A stretch of 64,000 nucleotides of DNA from Corbicula japonica (GCA_038501625.1 JAZAYU010001096.1:26178-90177); one strand, 5' to 3'. Shown: positions 1 through 13,900, counted from the stretch's first letter. Notes: a model not told the origin generated them from the letters alone. A program made the numbers and translations.

Positions 1-394
1 TCTCTTGAAAGACACAGAGATGGTCCGTCACGTGCAGGATTCACCAGCCTTCTTCGTAGAGTGAACCGAGAAGGGGACGACTTCCTCAGTCACAACATAA
101 CGACGGACAAAACCTGGTTATGGTTCTATGACCCAGAAACCCGGACACAGTCGAGACGCTGTAATAACGTGCAACGTCAACGACGTCATCAGTGTCATCT
201 TACCGTGCGCTGTGACACTAGACATATGCTCGCGTAAAACTCTCTATTTTCATTGTTTGTAAATGTTTTTGAGAACTGTTTTCTGTATTCTGTAGCGGAT
301 TGATTTCGCAAACTGTTATATGTATTTTTATTTATCCTGATGAAATCTTCTACTTGCTATTTATATAATCCGGTTTATTTTTGATCAACCCTCA
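1..394 (+). mobile_element. 3' part of a degenerate mariner element
   Basis: Translation of about the first 230 bases gives a mariner-transposase-like segment (LLRRVNREGDDFLSHNITTD, then KTWLWFYDPET). It parallels the copy at 53308-54971, which reads [14 protein letters not shown] and [14 protein letters not shown]. The first catalytic Asp (TTD) is kept, but the following Glu is Lys, and the frame decays after about base 160. The right end (about 368-394) resembles the 3' terminal repeat of the 53308 copy and ends in CAACCCTCA followed by TA at 395-396. The 5' half lies outside the window. Dead copy; no function expected. Confidence 0.8.
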
Positions 395-900
395 TAATGG
401 TCACTTTAGGTACTGTGGTATCATTATATTTTGTAGTGGTTTTATTTTCGTTTATTTTGCGCTAGGGTAGATGCACAATATCAAATCCTTACAAAATCAA
501 ACCATTGAATATCTAGTCTTATTAGAATAATACAAGTGTGCGAATTTAAGCCCTCGCGAAAATGTCACATGATTGGCGTGAAATTTGTTCCCTGCGAAAT
601 TGAATTATACAACTGTATTGTTAGAAAACACAGATCACAAAGACACAAACACATTGTGATAACAGACTTGGCTGGAAGACTATAAAAACTGAGCATGGAA
701 ACCACTATAGTATCTCAAGCTATTCTGGGACTGTGCCCAGTTCAAATCAATTGGGTTGTTGAGATCATGGACTTGTCTCCATTCTCAGTTTTATGGTGTT
801 GGAATTTGGTTTGATAAATTAAAGTGTGGTAACGAGGTTTACTTTATTGCCATCTAAATCCAAGACAATCTTAGATAAGGCTTTATTTTCAATTTTTCAG
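395..900. other. Non-coding stretch before the first visible zinc-finger exon
   Basis: No coding exon, RNA gene or clear repeat is seen. It ends in a pyrimidine-rich tract and TTTTTCAG at 893-900, the acceptor of the exon starting at 901, so it is probably intron. Confidence 0.5.
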
Positions 901-3900
901 CTACCATTGACCAAAAAAGACATAAAAAATCGACGGATTGAAAAGAAGTCACCAAAGAAAAAAGAAAATGCAAGCAAGGCATTAACAGTAAACAACACTG
1001 AAATTAAAGATGAGAGTGGTGTGCTAACGACAGATAACTTTAGGGTAAAAACTTCAGATAAAGCAAGTGGAGGTAATTGCATTTCTTTGTCAGAGCTTAT
1101 TGTCGTGGTCAAATCTAGACACTATCTGGAAAGAAGATGTGTCTCCCGACTGAGCTATCCCGCCACTGACACATCCTCTCCCCAGATAGTGAGTAGATTA
1201 GAACCGCGACATTAGCTCAAAACAGAAAGCTAGATTGAAACATAAATAAAATATTGGTATATTAATTATGCATGTACTGACTGACAAAAGAAAGCTATCA
1301 TTCTTACAGTAGCTTTTACATTAATGAAATTGAAACCATTCGGTATGGCAAAATAGCACTAGTACATTCATCTAATTTCGAGTAACTTACTGTCTTATCA
1401 GGCATTTCTCTGCTGACAAAATTTGAAAGCTCAATTTTTGATAGTAACAATAAAACCAAACAGAAATCATTGCATTACAGCCTAAGGGAAAAAAAGCTCT
1501 CTAACTAGCTTTCGTTGTGTCACGAAAAACACACTACCTTTCAGGAAATTTGCAGACAACCTGAGATAAGAGTTCAGGGTGGCAACACTTGTAGTGTTCC
1601 TGATCTTGATTATTGTAATTGTTTCAATTTCTGTCAAAGGAACAACTTTAAATTCATATGAACTTCATTATGAAGCCATTCATATCTTATCAATCTGTGA
1701 CAACTGGTAGTAAAAGTGGTAACTTTTTATTGACAGGTAGTATCATACTGTATGTGAATTTTACATTTCTCTCAAAGGTCTTTTTTGCAGAATCTTAAAT
1801 TATTGTGCTTTTTTTAAACAATGATATTCTGACAGTATATACCGGTACATAGTAATTACTTATATACCCTGCTGAAATTTTAACAGCACTGTAAGCATAA
1901 TACAATATATCATATCATTTTTGTTATAGTTTGTAGTTGACATGAATTTTCTTGTTACATTGGCATTTTCCAAATTATAAGAACATACCAGAACTTTGCA
2001 TGATTTGATTGATTTTTAATAAGTGTCTTTTCCTTGACTATTTTGTTTTTGAAAATCAGGAAAACCAGTAAATTGCTGAATATATTTGTAAGAACTACAA
2101 AATGTTCATGGGCCAGCATTGGCTTACCCGATAGCATCTTACGATTTTGGAATTAAAAGATTCAGGTATACATTGTTTTAAGAATCAGAAACTGAGAAAA
2201 GAACATTTCTCATCTTAAACTTTCTCATTTGGTCCCCTTCTATCATTTTACTACATATATTTATGGCATGGAGGGACAGTGTTCACATCCCTGTCATTTT
2301 ATCAGGATCTACACCGTTCCTTAATAGATTCTTAATGTTATTTCTGACCTAGAAGTGGACAGGTTAGATCCTGATCAGATGGCATGGATATGCCTGCTGA
2401 TCTGGATCTATACTGTCTCCACATGAGATAAAACCTGTATACATGTATAAAGAGGAAAGGTTTGAACTTTAAGATCAAAAGCATGATAAGATGCCTCATT
2501 CTTCAATTTTTTCAGGCCCTGGAAAGCAAAAGAAATTTCAAAGGAAAGAAAAGAAAAACATGGAAAAGTCAAATTTGGAGAAATCTCCTCAGATTGAACC
2601 AACACCATCCAATGATAAAAACAATGAAAGTCAATCCCAGTTAAGGAAGTCTAAGTCTGAGCCACAGGATAAACAGAAGTTCCATTGCACAGAGTGTGAC
2701 TATAAAAGTAACATGAAGAGCCGACTTGCAGTCCATATGGGTCGTGTGCATGGCTTGCTTATAAATGGCGACATACCTGAGACTCTTGACTTTAAATGTC
2801 AGGAATGTGCAAAAGATTTCTTGTTTAAAAAAGATCTTAACAGACATATAAAAGTTGTTCACCACGGACAGAAATTTACCTGCTCTGTTTGTGATAAAAC
2901 TTACAAGTCGAAGTATGTTTATGATCGTCACTTGGTTACACATGAAGAAGGGTACATACAACCAATGTTCCGTTGTCAGATTTGTGAACGAGAGTTCACC
3001 ACGAAGTTTTCTCTTGGCTTACACATAAAATCTGATCATCTTGGTGTGAAGAAAACCTACAGCTGTCCAATGTGTGGTAAAAGTTTCAGTCAGATTCGAT
3101 CATACAGACAGCATGCCAATGTTCACGCAGGAATCCGTCCATATAAGTGCGAGGTCTGTGGCAAGTCATTTACATATGACAAGTCACTAAAGGAGCATAG
3201 ACATATGCACGATTCAGAGCCACAGTTCCAGTGTAAAGTGTGTAGTAAAATGTTCCGGCAGCAGACCTGTCTGTTGATACATATGAAAACTCATAAAGAC
3301 AAAAAAGATCATATATGTAGCGTGTGTGGTCGGGAATTCACCCAGAAACAGTCCCTGCTTAGACATGAGAGAATTCACACAGGTAAATGCCACTTTATTG
3401 ATCTTTTTGACATACAAAAGTATTTGTATATTGACTTTCGACTTATCATATGTTTATAATTATTGAACAATAAAGTTATATAATTACGATATTAAAATAA
3501 TGTTAACAACAAAGATGTTAATTATTTTAAGTTATAAATAAAAGTTAGAAGCTTCCATACTAAAGCCAAAGGATTCAGATAAATATGTTCAAATAAGCTA
3601 TTAAACTTATTTTAATCCTTAACTTCATTGATATGCCTTTATCACGTGTGCAACCGATGTAGATCCAGATCAATATCAGATTGCAGTCTGAACTGGATCT
3701 AACCTGTTTGCTTTGTTGACACACATAACAAAATGGGAATCTAATTTAAACGAAGAGTGTAACTTAGACTGTTTAAGCAGCTGACTGATTTTGATAGAAT
3801 CCAGTCTACCAACTGGTAACCAGTCTCCATCTAAAGCAACTGGGAAGTTAAGATAGAAATTAGAATTCATACTACCATCTGGTAACCAGTCTCTGCAGAT

Positions 3901-5214
3901 TTAGATTCTGTCTACCAAATGGTCTTGGCTGGTTTAGATATTGCTGTAATCCGGTTTACCTACTGGTAACTAGTAGCAACTAGCAGGGTTTTGATAGAAT
4001 TCAATTAGTGTTAGAATTTAGGACCTTCTTCCAATTTTACCTTTATTATAAATCAAGGAAGCAGTCAGTTTGTTATATAAGATGAAGGTTCTTTTTTCAT
4101 TTTTGTCAATAAAAAATCACTTATATATAAAAATATGATAGAATTGTTATTTTGTTGAAATATTTCAGGAGACAAGCCCTATACTTGTAAGATATGTTTC
4201 AAGTCATTCGGTGACTACGCAGTGATTCGTAAGCATGTTATGATGTCACACAAGAAAGATAAAGACCGGTGGAAAGATGAAATCTTAAAGGCAAAATCAG
4301 AAATTGCTAGTCATTACATTGAGGGAGGACCAGGTTACGCAAAGCAAGATACTTTTCTTGATAACATGGCTGATGAAATTAAAATGGAAACAAGTGTCCT
4401 TGAAGACAGAGCAAACGATTTTATTCGCATGCAGGAGCTCATGCATGGTACAAATTCTCAGGTTGCTAAGAATGTGGAAACAGTTAACCCAGTGTTTGCT
4501 GGAAGCAACAGAGGGTGTGAAGGGTTTGAAACAGCACCAACACTATCAAGTGCCATACAGTTCGGTAATTATCAAAATATGTATATAGACTCACAGCAGT
4601 CTCTGAGCTCCTTGACATCAACCACAGCCATATCTGCAGTACACACAAAACTTACAAAAAGTAGTGCAAGTAAAGAACAATCATTACCGTTAGATTACAG
4701 TCAAGTTCTTAACCTTGACATTGGATCTTATCTTGATAATTCTGCTTACAGCCTTAATGGAGGAAACACATTTACAAACAGCAGAGCTATGGAACTAACA
4801 AATCTGCAGAAAGCTGTTTCATTATATTATAATAACAAACTTGCAGACAATGTCAGACAACAACACACAGAAAACTATCCTAGAGAGGTCATTTCCGAAC
4901 ATGTGAACCAGACATTACCAGTATCTTCTATACCGGTTAATATGACCTTAAAGGATTCCTTTTCTGGTGATTTAGGTTCTGCTTCAAAGTTAACTTCTTC
5001 TTTTATGATGGTAAGAGAAGTACCTGGTTCAAGAATGGTCAAGAATATCATGCCCGATTCCTCAAAGGCAGCGGAAGTTGCTGTTCCCATGACGACAACA
5101 GGTGTATCTTCTCAGACATTAGGGACTGACAGTATCTGGGAGCATTCGAGTTTTGTGACAGATTATTATAACCCAGTGGATTTCCTAGAAAGTCAACCAG
5201 ACCAGAATGGTTGA
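901..5214 (+). CDS. C2H2 zinc-finger protein, 5' partial (last three exons)
   Basis: Probable nuclear DNA-binding protein. Exons are 901-1072, 2516-3382 and 4169-5214, all GT-AG bounded. Each junction splits a codon 1+2, and together they give 694 codons plus a TGA stop. The first exon is Lys/Ser-rich and disordered. The second carries eight C2H2 fingers, from FHCTECDYKS to HICSVCGREFTQ. The ninth (YTCKICFKSFGDYAVIRKHV) is in the last exon. The HTG-DKPYTC linker is split by the intron at 3383-4168, which confirms the splice. After the last finger come about 310 Ser/Thr/Asn-rich residues with no domain I recognise. The start codon lies upstream of the window or in an exon I could not find. The genomic frame runs on past 3382 into intron, so the longer unspliced frame is not a protein. 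Poly(A) candidates are AATAAA at 5986 and 7757. No orthologue assigned. Confidence 0.85.
2247..2460. repeat. Palindromic MITE copy (family A) in a zinc-finger intron
   Basis: Diverged copy of the dispersed family whose core is GTAGATCCWGATCAGAYGGCA followed by its own inverse. The internal pair near 2360-2420 (ATCCTGATCAGATGGCATGG, then TGCTGATCTGGATCTATACT) is clear; the outer ends are worn. Confidence 0.65.
3629..3990. repeat. Half copy of MITE family A followed by an imperfect GGTAACCAGTCT repeat
   Basis: 3629-3735 is one palindromic half of family A (TGTAGATCCAGATCAATATC and the inverse ACTGGATCTAACCTGTTTGC). From about 3780 to 3990 a motif near CCAACTGGTAACCAGTCTCC recurs three or four times with divergence. 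All of it lies in the last intron of the zinc-finger gene. Confidence 0.55.
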
Positions 5215-5367
5215 TAAATCCAAGCCCCTATTTAAAAATTCAAAGATTTTAGACCAATCTCGGATCTATGTCCGATTGGTCAAATAAGACTGATCTCAGA
5301 ATTGACAAATGGCAGGCTTGAGATGAAGACTGTTGTCCAGTCAGTGGACTTAGTACATGGACCCTTA

Positions 5368-5530
5368 ACTCCATGGATACTGCTTATATTACATGTGTGA
5401 CCAATTTAGATTTAGATAAACTTGCATTTTCATGCAGTCTGATCAAGATCTACACTTTTCGTTACTTTGTCAGCGGTTATAATTTGATAAAACGAACAGT
5501 AAAGATACTGATCAGACTGTAGGGATGTAC
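5368..5530. repeat. Worn MITE family A copy
   Basis: Keeps CTCCATGGATACTG at the left and the core pair GTCTGATCAAGATCTACACT / ATACTGATCAGACTG. It lies in the 3' flank or 3' UTR of the zinc-finger gene. Confidence 0.5.
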
Positions 5531-5985
5531 ATAGTAAGGAATCAATGCATACAGTATGTCCTCCCTGACATATTGCTCAATCAGCAGAGCTTCTTACCTG
5601 CAATAATGGGTCCAAGATCAAAATCTTAGATTGGAGACAAGTCTTAAAACTCTAACTCTCAATTAGTGAGATTGAAGCTTGAAATTGATTTCAATCATTC
5701 AGTAGATTCCTATTTGTGACTGGTTCCAGTTGCGACCTTTGTGATCTTTGGCCAAAGTGTGGTTGATTAGATCAGGGATTTCAATAGATGCAGATTCTTG
5801 CATTTTCAAGCAACCAAATCTAAAATTTTCCACTTTTGACCCCACCTGACTCTGAGCTTGGGGTCATTTTGATGCAGGAGAATTTAGGAAAAAGTGGTCA
5901 AAGTTTGCAATAATTAAGATAAATATTGTGTCTACTGCATTATAAAGATGAAGTTAATACTTATTTAATCTTGAAAATATATTTC

Positions 5986-5991
5986 AATAAA
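5986..5991 (+). terminator. Candidate poly(A) signal of the zinc-finger gene
   Basis: AATAAA about 770 bases after the stop codon. A second AATAAA at 7757-7762 is an alternative, and the sequence cannot decide between them. Confidence 0.4.
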
Positions 5992-6480
5992 GATAAAGCA
6001 TTTTTAAGTAGTACATTTTAATGAACACAAGATATAACTCCTGATGGTCTGATAATGACCCCTGGAAAATTCTCTCAACAGGGGAAAGATGACCCCTGGT
6101 TTTCAAAACCTATTGAAATCCCTGTTAGCTCCCCGGATCTAGTAATAATTGTCAGTGAAAATCTAACCGAAGCCATGATAGTCTGATATTAGGCGGCTTT
6201 TAAACTGGTACAAGTATTTGTTCCTCAGGCTCAAGTTAGGTTGATTAAGTTTGTTTCATCACCAGATTTGCTAAAATCATGATATGCCATATTTTCAAAA
6301 CTGGGTCATCGGATGAAAGAGGCAGCAATTGTCATCAGATTATAAGCAAACAAGGCCAAACTCTGATTTCTTGTTTATATCAAAAGCTTAGTGTTTTCCT
6401 TGATTGTATGTGACTGCATATGGCTGTGAATGACAAAACCAGGCTGATGGGGATAATAGTTATTATTGCAAAAATTTAAA

Positions 6481-6670
6481 CCTTTTCCCCATATGTACGG
6501 GTTTATTGCATGTGCAATGAGTGTACATCCAGATCAAAACACATCTGTGTTGTCTGATCACAGTCTGCATTGGTGGCTCCTTAGTCAGATAAAACCTAAT
6601 GATTCAAAAGATAAACAGTGTAGATCGTGATCAGATGGCAAGGATGTGCTGGCTGATCCAAATTTTACTA
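6481..6670. repeat. MITE family A copy
   Basis: Starts CCTTTTCCCCATATGTACGG and holds the family core (ACATCCAGATCAAAACACAT, then GTAGATCGTGATCAGATGGC). The right end is lost. Confidence 0.6.
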
Positions 6671-7020
6671 AGTTGTGATTTTTCATTAACTGTCCAAAAC
6701 TGACATTTATTATAAACAGCATAAATAAATAGGAATACAAATAATTATGTCAAGTCCTGATCATGAAACACATTACCATAGCAATCACTTGTTCTTTGAA
6801 AATTAAGGACAATTTCACAAAACAAACATTATTAAAAATTTTCAGATATTGCAACATAGTAAAATTAGGTAAAATTTGAAGAAAAAGATTTTTTATTTAT
6901 TACAGATTGCAGTATGAATACAGACAGTGGTTGTTATATTAAAATACCCTTGACCTTAAAAAATAGTAGGTAGTTTTGCTTGAAGTTTTAAAGTTTTACT
7001 GATAATATTTGATACTTTAA

Positions 7021-7251
7021 CCATTTACTCCATATATACATATATAACATTTGTGTGACAAGTGTAGATCCAGATCGTATGGCAAAGATGTGTCAGCTGA
7101 TCTGGATCTACTCTGGCCTTTTCTGTCAGATAACCTGATGAATCTAAAAGAAAGTAGTCTAGATCCAGATCAGATGTCACAGATATACATGTTGATCTGG
7201 ATCTACACTGTTTGCCCATGTGATAAAAGGTGTATGTATGGAGTAAGAGAT
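7021..7251. repeat. MITE family A copy, nearly full length
   Basis: Begins CCATTTACTCCATATATA and ends TGTATGGAGTAAGAG, inverted versions of each other. Between them are two palindromic units built on GATCCAGATCRNATGNCA. The near-symmetry produces open frames on both strands that are not genes. Confidence 0.75.
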
Positions 7252-7862
7252 GAAGACAGTTTGTGTGCTTCTTAAGTGCCACTTTGTCACAGTCACGTTA
7301 TATTGATTGATTTCAAAACTGCATATCCAAGATCTTAAACTGAATTAACAGAAATTATTGGACAATATAGAAGAGTGAATGAAATGATCCACTTTTTTGA
7401 TGATGCCATTGTATTAATTACTTGGATACCAACTGTTTAAATTTAGAGCACATGCATTCTTAGTTTTAATGACTAAATGTTAACACTGCAATTGAATGCT
7501 ATAGCTATCAAATTTATTGCTTATTATGTGATGTTTTTTTTTAAAGATGTTTCTGTATACATAACCATTATATTGTGTGATGTCATTTTGAATACAGGCT
7601 TGTTTGGTAAAAAATTATATTTTAACACTTAAATTACTGTTAAGAATAGTGCAATATGGTACTGTTACAAATTATCGAGTGAATGTATTGTTGTATGTTC
7701 GTAAATGTAAAAGAATACAAAAATGATAATGACCTTTGTCTTCATTTGTAAAGTACAATAAATTCTTTAAAGTTATGATTTTAATAACACAAATATGTAA
7801 TATAAATTATCAGTGATGAGAAAACAAAAAGAACATACAGTTGTTATTACAAGATGAGCAGT

Positions 7863-7872
7863 TTTATTTATT
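7863..7872 (-). terminator. Poly(A) signals of the membrane-protein gene
   Basis: On the minus strand two overlapping AATAAA hexamers lie 109-118 bases past the stop codon at 7981-7983, fitting the 3' end of the 7981-21738 gene. Confidence 0.6.
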
Positions 7873-7980
7873 CCTTTAATACAGAAGTTTGGATGTTTTA
7901 TCAATCACAAGCAACACTTGAAATCATATCCCGTAGACTTAAACAATATAAAGAATCGGAAGTAATTCTCCTAACTAACA

Positions 7981-10900
7981 TCAGTATTTAGTAACAGTTA
8001 CTTCCCTGGAAATAACGCCTGTCACGGAATGTCTGTCTTTTGCCAAATGTTTGGATGAGCTATTGTTATAAGCAGGTAAATTTACAGATAGTGGTCTGTG
8101 AGCTGACAACACCCATGTACAATGTAAAACCATGGCATGCCCAGTCAAGATGTTTCTTCTGAATATGCAGCATATGTCCCCCATGCGTACTGTGTGTCTG
8201 TAAATGCAACTCGCTGTCTTCGTTATATATCGGAATACACAGGTATGTCAGCTGACTATTAACCGGCACTTCATCTTGATGGTCTCAATGGCGACATCCG
8301 ACTTTCTTCATTCAGTTTGGTGAATTAAAAGTCTAGAATTGCCTCGTGCTGTAACGGGTAGCGTTGAATTTTGCCAGCGTTTACTGCATAAAAGCCGTCA
8401 GTGTTTTCAAGCACTGAAGGACACCAGTGTTCACTGCTAAAAAGCAGTGAGTGTTTAGCAGTGAAGGACACCCGTTATGAACCGTCTATCACGATATCAT
8501 ATGCGGCTACCCGGTCATGACACATCATTACTAGTCACCTTGTTAATTTCGTTGAACAAATATAGTACTGCTTGAGGGTGGGATTCTGCAAATAAAAGAA
8601 TAAAATCGTAGTCTGGTAACGTTTATACAAGTATTTACTAGAATCGTTTGAAAAGTAGATATGTGCATATTCGGAAATCTCGTTATTTACTTAGTAAACT
8701 TTTAATTGCGGCCAGGTTAAGGCGGTACTCGGGATTATACTGTTTTAGAATTGTAAGTCAAATGTTTAGTGCAGTGTATATAAAGACTGATAAATAGATC
8801 GCAAAGACAGGGGCCTCCGTGGCGGTCTTGTCGATCAACAGCCTGACGTCACGACTGTAGATTCAATGAATCCTTCATGCCAAAAATAATAAAGGGGAGA
8901 AACTGCGGATTTTCCTTGGGAAGAAAAAGAATTGACACACAACTAACAATGCACTCTACGAGGCGGCCAGCAGTATTACCGCCACGTTACGACAACCGGC
9001 TGTCAACCTGTAATGTTGAAAGACATCCGGAAATTTGCTCTTAGTGCAGGAAACGAATGAATAAACGCAAAGACCAAACCTTTTTAGAAAACGATGTAAT
9101 AAACGCAGAGACTGTCCATCTTAGGGAAATTAATCGACATATTGACAAGTTGGACTTATTGATCATTTCTCTTTCCACTTTTTGCTGAGAAAATATGATT
9201 GAGAGTTTAATTGATCGCATTTTGCTGTCAAAGATCACCAGACAGTAATCATGATTGTTTCCCTTAATTGTGCTGTTGCTTAGCGAGGCACCACATCTTT
9301 CTATTAGCCCAAGATATAGACAGATCAGTTTCACGTGCATCGGTTTTACTACATGTAACAGCTTTGGGAGTGTACAAGCCCGTATTTTTTATACAGGGGT
9401 AGCAAAACATGAACAGTACAGGCTTACAAATAAACAACAGCACACTATCGCTGTAACTGTGTATTCATACTATACAAAGAATGAAGTGGTGAGATAAACA
9501 TTGGCATAAACAAGCAAGAATAGAATATATTAAACTTGAAAGCTGTAAAGTATTTAGAAAGCAACTGTCTCGAGAAATATCAACTCTTTGAACATGAAAA
9601 TTGATATGAAAGTTTGAGAATGGTTAAAAACAATATGCTTCAGAAACCTGAATTTGTGCTTAACAGACAAGACGATCACAATCGATCACTCTGGGTACTT
9701 GGCGCTCATGGAACTAAGTTCGAGAGACTTTCCTTTGTTCGAAACATGGTCGCATAGTCGTTTTGTTAACGCGATGTTAAGAATGTTGAGCTGCCGCCTT
9801 AACGGACACCGCTTACCTTTCTCGCTTGCTCCTGACTCAGCAGTTGACCCATTCTCTCTTTGCCTTTTTTGGACATCGACATTAGCGAAGCCAAGTCCCT
9901 GACCCTTGTTGACCAATGCTGTACTCGGTGGATCATACCTGCCCTTCTGAATGTTTATTTCTCGCGTTTTGGGGGGTCGAATCTTCTCTGAATACTGAAC
10001 GCATTTCTTCCTGATCTTTTCAAGCGTGACAGCTATCTCGATTTTGGTCTGAAACAACATAGGGGTTCCTGATAAAATGATACCTACAGCCATTGTAGTT
10101 TTTAAAATTTATTACTATTTTATTATCTTTTTACTTCTAGCTACACTTTTAGGTAAAAACATTTTTATTGTTCTTTTATGTAAATAAAAGTACTCTTTAA
10201 ACTTTTTACGGATGACAGGTCGCGTATCAAATCGAAAATATTTAAGTTTTTTAAATATCAAATTGTATAACTTAAACTGTAGAAAATCCGTAAACAAAGT
10301 AAATGTGATGTAATATTATTTCACAGTCAAAATACAAGTGGATATACTTAATGCCGAAACTAACGCAGTTTAATTCACTCACAAAATTTTAAATCCTAAT
10401 TTCGGCGAAATTAGTTCGGTCATTTATAGGCATTCTCTGGTACTACAATTAATAATAACCACTTCTCTGAGACGGTGAAATATTTCATCATGAACTGTGA
10501 ATAGGCAGCTTTAACTTGCTATTCAGTGACACTGTACATCACTCTTGTTGAATGTTTCTAAAGTGTGAGGAGCCATGAGGACCACAAGGAAGTTATAAAC
10601 GGCGTCATAGCAATAAATGACGTGAAAATTTGCACGAGAGAACTGGCGTCGTTTGTTTATGGTAATATATGCATTGCAGATACGCGGAAGTTATATAAAC
10701 ATGACAAAAAGATGCGGAGTGAACAACTTTGCTTTTAATACTAATATAGAAAGTGATAAACCACACAATATCTTTCATGAGATGACTAAGCAAACTGGAG
10801 ACAATTTGATAAATATAAGAAATTACTTCAATCAAAGTGGAGTTAAAGAATGTATTTTAGCTTACTTAACAAAAATTGGTTATCATTAAAGTATGTATTA

Positions 10901-13900
10901 AAACGAGTATTGCGCTGGTTATGTGACTTTACAAAGCTATTCTGGTTGATAATAAGAATAAAATTATCAAAATATGGAGCGGATTACTAAATTCAATTTA
11001 GCGTTTGAACGAATAAAGGTCCCGAAATTCGCTATACCGATGATGAAGGACGTGAAGCAGAAATGTCAGAGAAATAATGTTATGTAATAATTGCAACTTA
11101 ACACAGAGAAGCAAACTACAGTAAATTATACATCGTTCATATTCGAAGATCATTACGCATCTATTGCTTTAAATTAAATTTTGCGATATATAACCAGTTT
11201 ATAATAATTATTTGTTAATAAAACATCACAAACAAACACTGAATCGCTTGTAAGTTATCATTCTGTTTTTCCCGACGTTGCACATCAAGCAAGTGCGATG
11301 GAAATTTATAAAAGCCACCTTATTCTCACTCGGTTACTACTGTCCCACCATATATCCATTCAGAAAACTAGGATCCAGGCCGAAAACTGCCATGATTCTT
11401 GGCCACTTACAGTTTCTGTCACAGATCATGATCATCATTTTGATCGAATAATTGGTGCATACATGGCTGTTAGAAATTTTAGGAGGGCATGTAAATTAAC
11501 ATGCACAGATTGCTGGTAAACATTTCAGTAGAGCATGTAAATTATTTTAAGTAGGGATGTGATACACTTTTACTTACAATGCAAACGTAAATACAGTCTC
11601 AAATGGAAAATATATCTGAAATAAAATCAGGTCGAAAATAAGTATTGATGTTTAACACCGTAACCCAGTTCTAGCCATTTGCACTGTTTGCGTTCCCTTA
11701 ATTTGATTTCAAATAATGACTTACGATACAGCAGGGGCAGACAAGCATGAACAGCAGCCATATGATCAGGCTTCCGAGTGTACCGCCTACAGCTAGAGCA
11801 CAGCCGTCCTCGTTTTCTTCCTTACTATAATAACACAAAACAGCAATAAATAACAAAAACATGATACCTTAGTTACGAATACAATGACTTAACTCCGTGG
11901 GATATGGCTGTTATCCATGCGCAAAAAATATAGATCAAAATCAGCCGGCACATCCGTGCCGTCTGCTGAGGATCTAAACTTTTTTCTTTTATTAATTAGC
12001 TTATTTCTGACAAAAAAGCGAACAGCGTAAATGAAGATCAGTCGGCTTGGCTGATCTGGATTTTTATTGTTCGCACATTTGTCTCGATAAAACCCGTATA
12101 TATGAAGTAAAGGGGTAGGATGCTTTTGTCAAACAAAGTTTTTAGAGGATTGATCCTTCTAGATATAGCACGAAGGGCTGTTTAAAAATAATCGTAACAA
12201 TTGTTGCTTGAACACATACTATTTTTCAAAATGAAATTTCATAACTTCCTCTTGTTGTTTTATAGGCGCATCTTAGACCGTAGATAAAAATCCGTACTAC
12301 TAAAATGTAACATTAAACGACGAAAAACGTTGTTTATTAAATAAAAGTAGTTAAACTGTCCTAGTTTTAATACGATAAGTCTATATAAGCAGAGCACGAA
12401 AAAAAAGAAAACAAAAATAACAACAAAGAGGAGAAACAAGTTTAATTTTGTTAATAACAATCTAAATTTTAAATTATGTATACGTTATACAATTATTCTT
12501 ATTAGGTAGAGCTTCGTAAGGTCCAGCAATGTTTAAGCAGAAGATATAATTATAATAATTAAATACTTTATTTTAAAATCTTTAATGTTAATTTTAAAAT
12601 ATNNNNNNNNNNNNNNNNNNNNNNNNNNNNNNNNNNNNNNNNNNNNNNNNNNNNNNNNNNNNNNNNNNNNNNNNNNNNNNNNNNNNNNNNNNNNNNNNNN
12701 NNNNNNNNNNNNNNNNNNNNNNNNNNNNNNNNNNNNNNNNNNNNNNNNNNNNNNNNNNNNNNNNNNNNNNNNNNNNNNNNNNNNNNNNNNNNNNNNNNNN
12801 NNNNNNNNNNNNNNNNNNNNNNNNNNNNNNNNNNNNNNNNNNNNNNNNNNNNNNNNNNNNNNNNNNNNNNNNNNNNNNNNNNNNNNNNNNNNNNNNNNNN
12901 NNNNNNNNNNNNNNNNNNNNNNNNNNNNNNNNNNNNNNNNNNNNNNNNNNNNNNNNNNNNNNNNNNNNNNNNNNNNNNNNNNNNNNNNNNNNNNNNNNNN
13001 NNNNNNNNNNNNNNNNNNNNNNNNNNNNNNNNNNNNNNNNNNNNNNNNNNNNNNNNNNNNNNNNNNNNNNNNNNNNNNNNNNNNNNNNNNNNNNNNNNNN
13101 NNCAGTGTTTTCAAGCACTGAAGGACACCAGTGTTCACTGCTAAAAAGCAGTGAGTGAGTGTTTAGCACTGATGGACACCCGTTATGTACCGTCTATCAC
13201 GATATCATATGCGGCTACCCGGTCATGACACATCATTACTAGTCACCTTGTTAATTTCGTTGAACAAATATAGTACTGCTTGAGGGTGGGATTCTGCAAA
13301 TAAATAATAAAATCGTGGTCTGGAAACGTTTATACAAGTGTTTACTAGAATCGTTTGAAAAGTAGATCTGTGCATATTCGGAAATCTCGTTATTTACTTA
13401 GTAAACTTTTAATAGCGGTCAGGTTAAGGCGGTACTCGGGATTATACTGTTTTAGAATTGTAAGACAAATGTTTAGTGCAGTATATATAAAGGCTGATAA
13501 ATAGATCACAGAGACTGGGGTCTCCGTGGCGGTTTTGTCGATCAACAGCCTGACGTCACGACTGTAGATTCAATGAATCCTTCATGCCAAAAATAATAAA
13601 GGGGAGAAACTGCGGATTTTCCTTGGGAAGAAAAAGAATTGACACACAACTAACAATGCACTCTACGAATCTGCCAGCAGTAATACCGCCACGACGTTAC
13701 GACAACCGGCTGTCGACGTGTAATGTTGAAAGACATCCGGAAATTTGCTCTTAGTGCAGGAAACGAATGAATAAATGCAAAGACCAAACATTTTAAGAAA
13801 ACGATTTAATAAACGCAGAGACTTCCATCTTGGGGAAATTAATCGACATATTGACAAGTTGGACTTATTGATCATTTCTCTTTCCACTTTTTGCTGAGAA

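Larger units (their letters stand above)
8399..12602. repeat. First copy of a ~4.2-kb duplicated block ending at the N gap
   Basis: Collinear and nearly identical to 13103-17046 from end to end. Differences are scattered substitutions and small indels plus one larger indel: 10879-11111 (233 bases) is absent from the second copy after base 15573. This copy stops exactly at the first N (12603), at the base matching 17046. It contains copies of membrane-protein exons four and five and one MITE copy. Confidence 0.95.

Noticed and set aside
826..1215. 129-residue frame read as a single-exon gene
   Set aside because: The real exon is 901-1072 (AG before, GT after, phase fits the zinc-finger exon); the rest is intron read-through.
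7025..7282. Opposed frames of 85 and 74 residues
   Set aside because: Both arise from the self-inverse MITE family A.
8066..8269. Second minus-strand frame overlapping the last exon of the membrane-protein gene
   Set aside because: Its frame does not connect in phase with exon five, whereas the frame ending at 7981 does.
9041..9340. 99-residue minus-strand frame, partly repeated at 13663-13947
   Set aside because: Kept only because the block is duplicated; the two copies differ by frame-breaking changes and no phase-compatible splice sites were found.
12533..13169. Open frames of 178-201 residues
   Set aside because: They consist of the 500-N gap.
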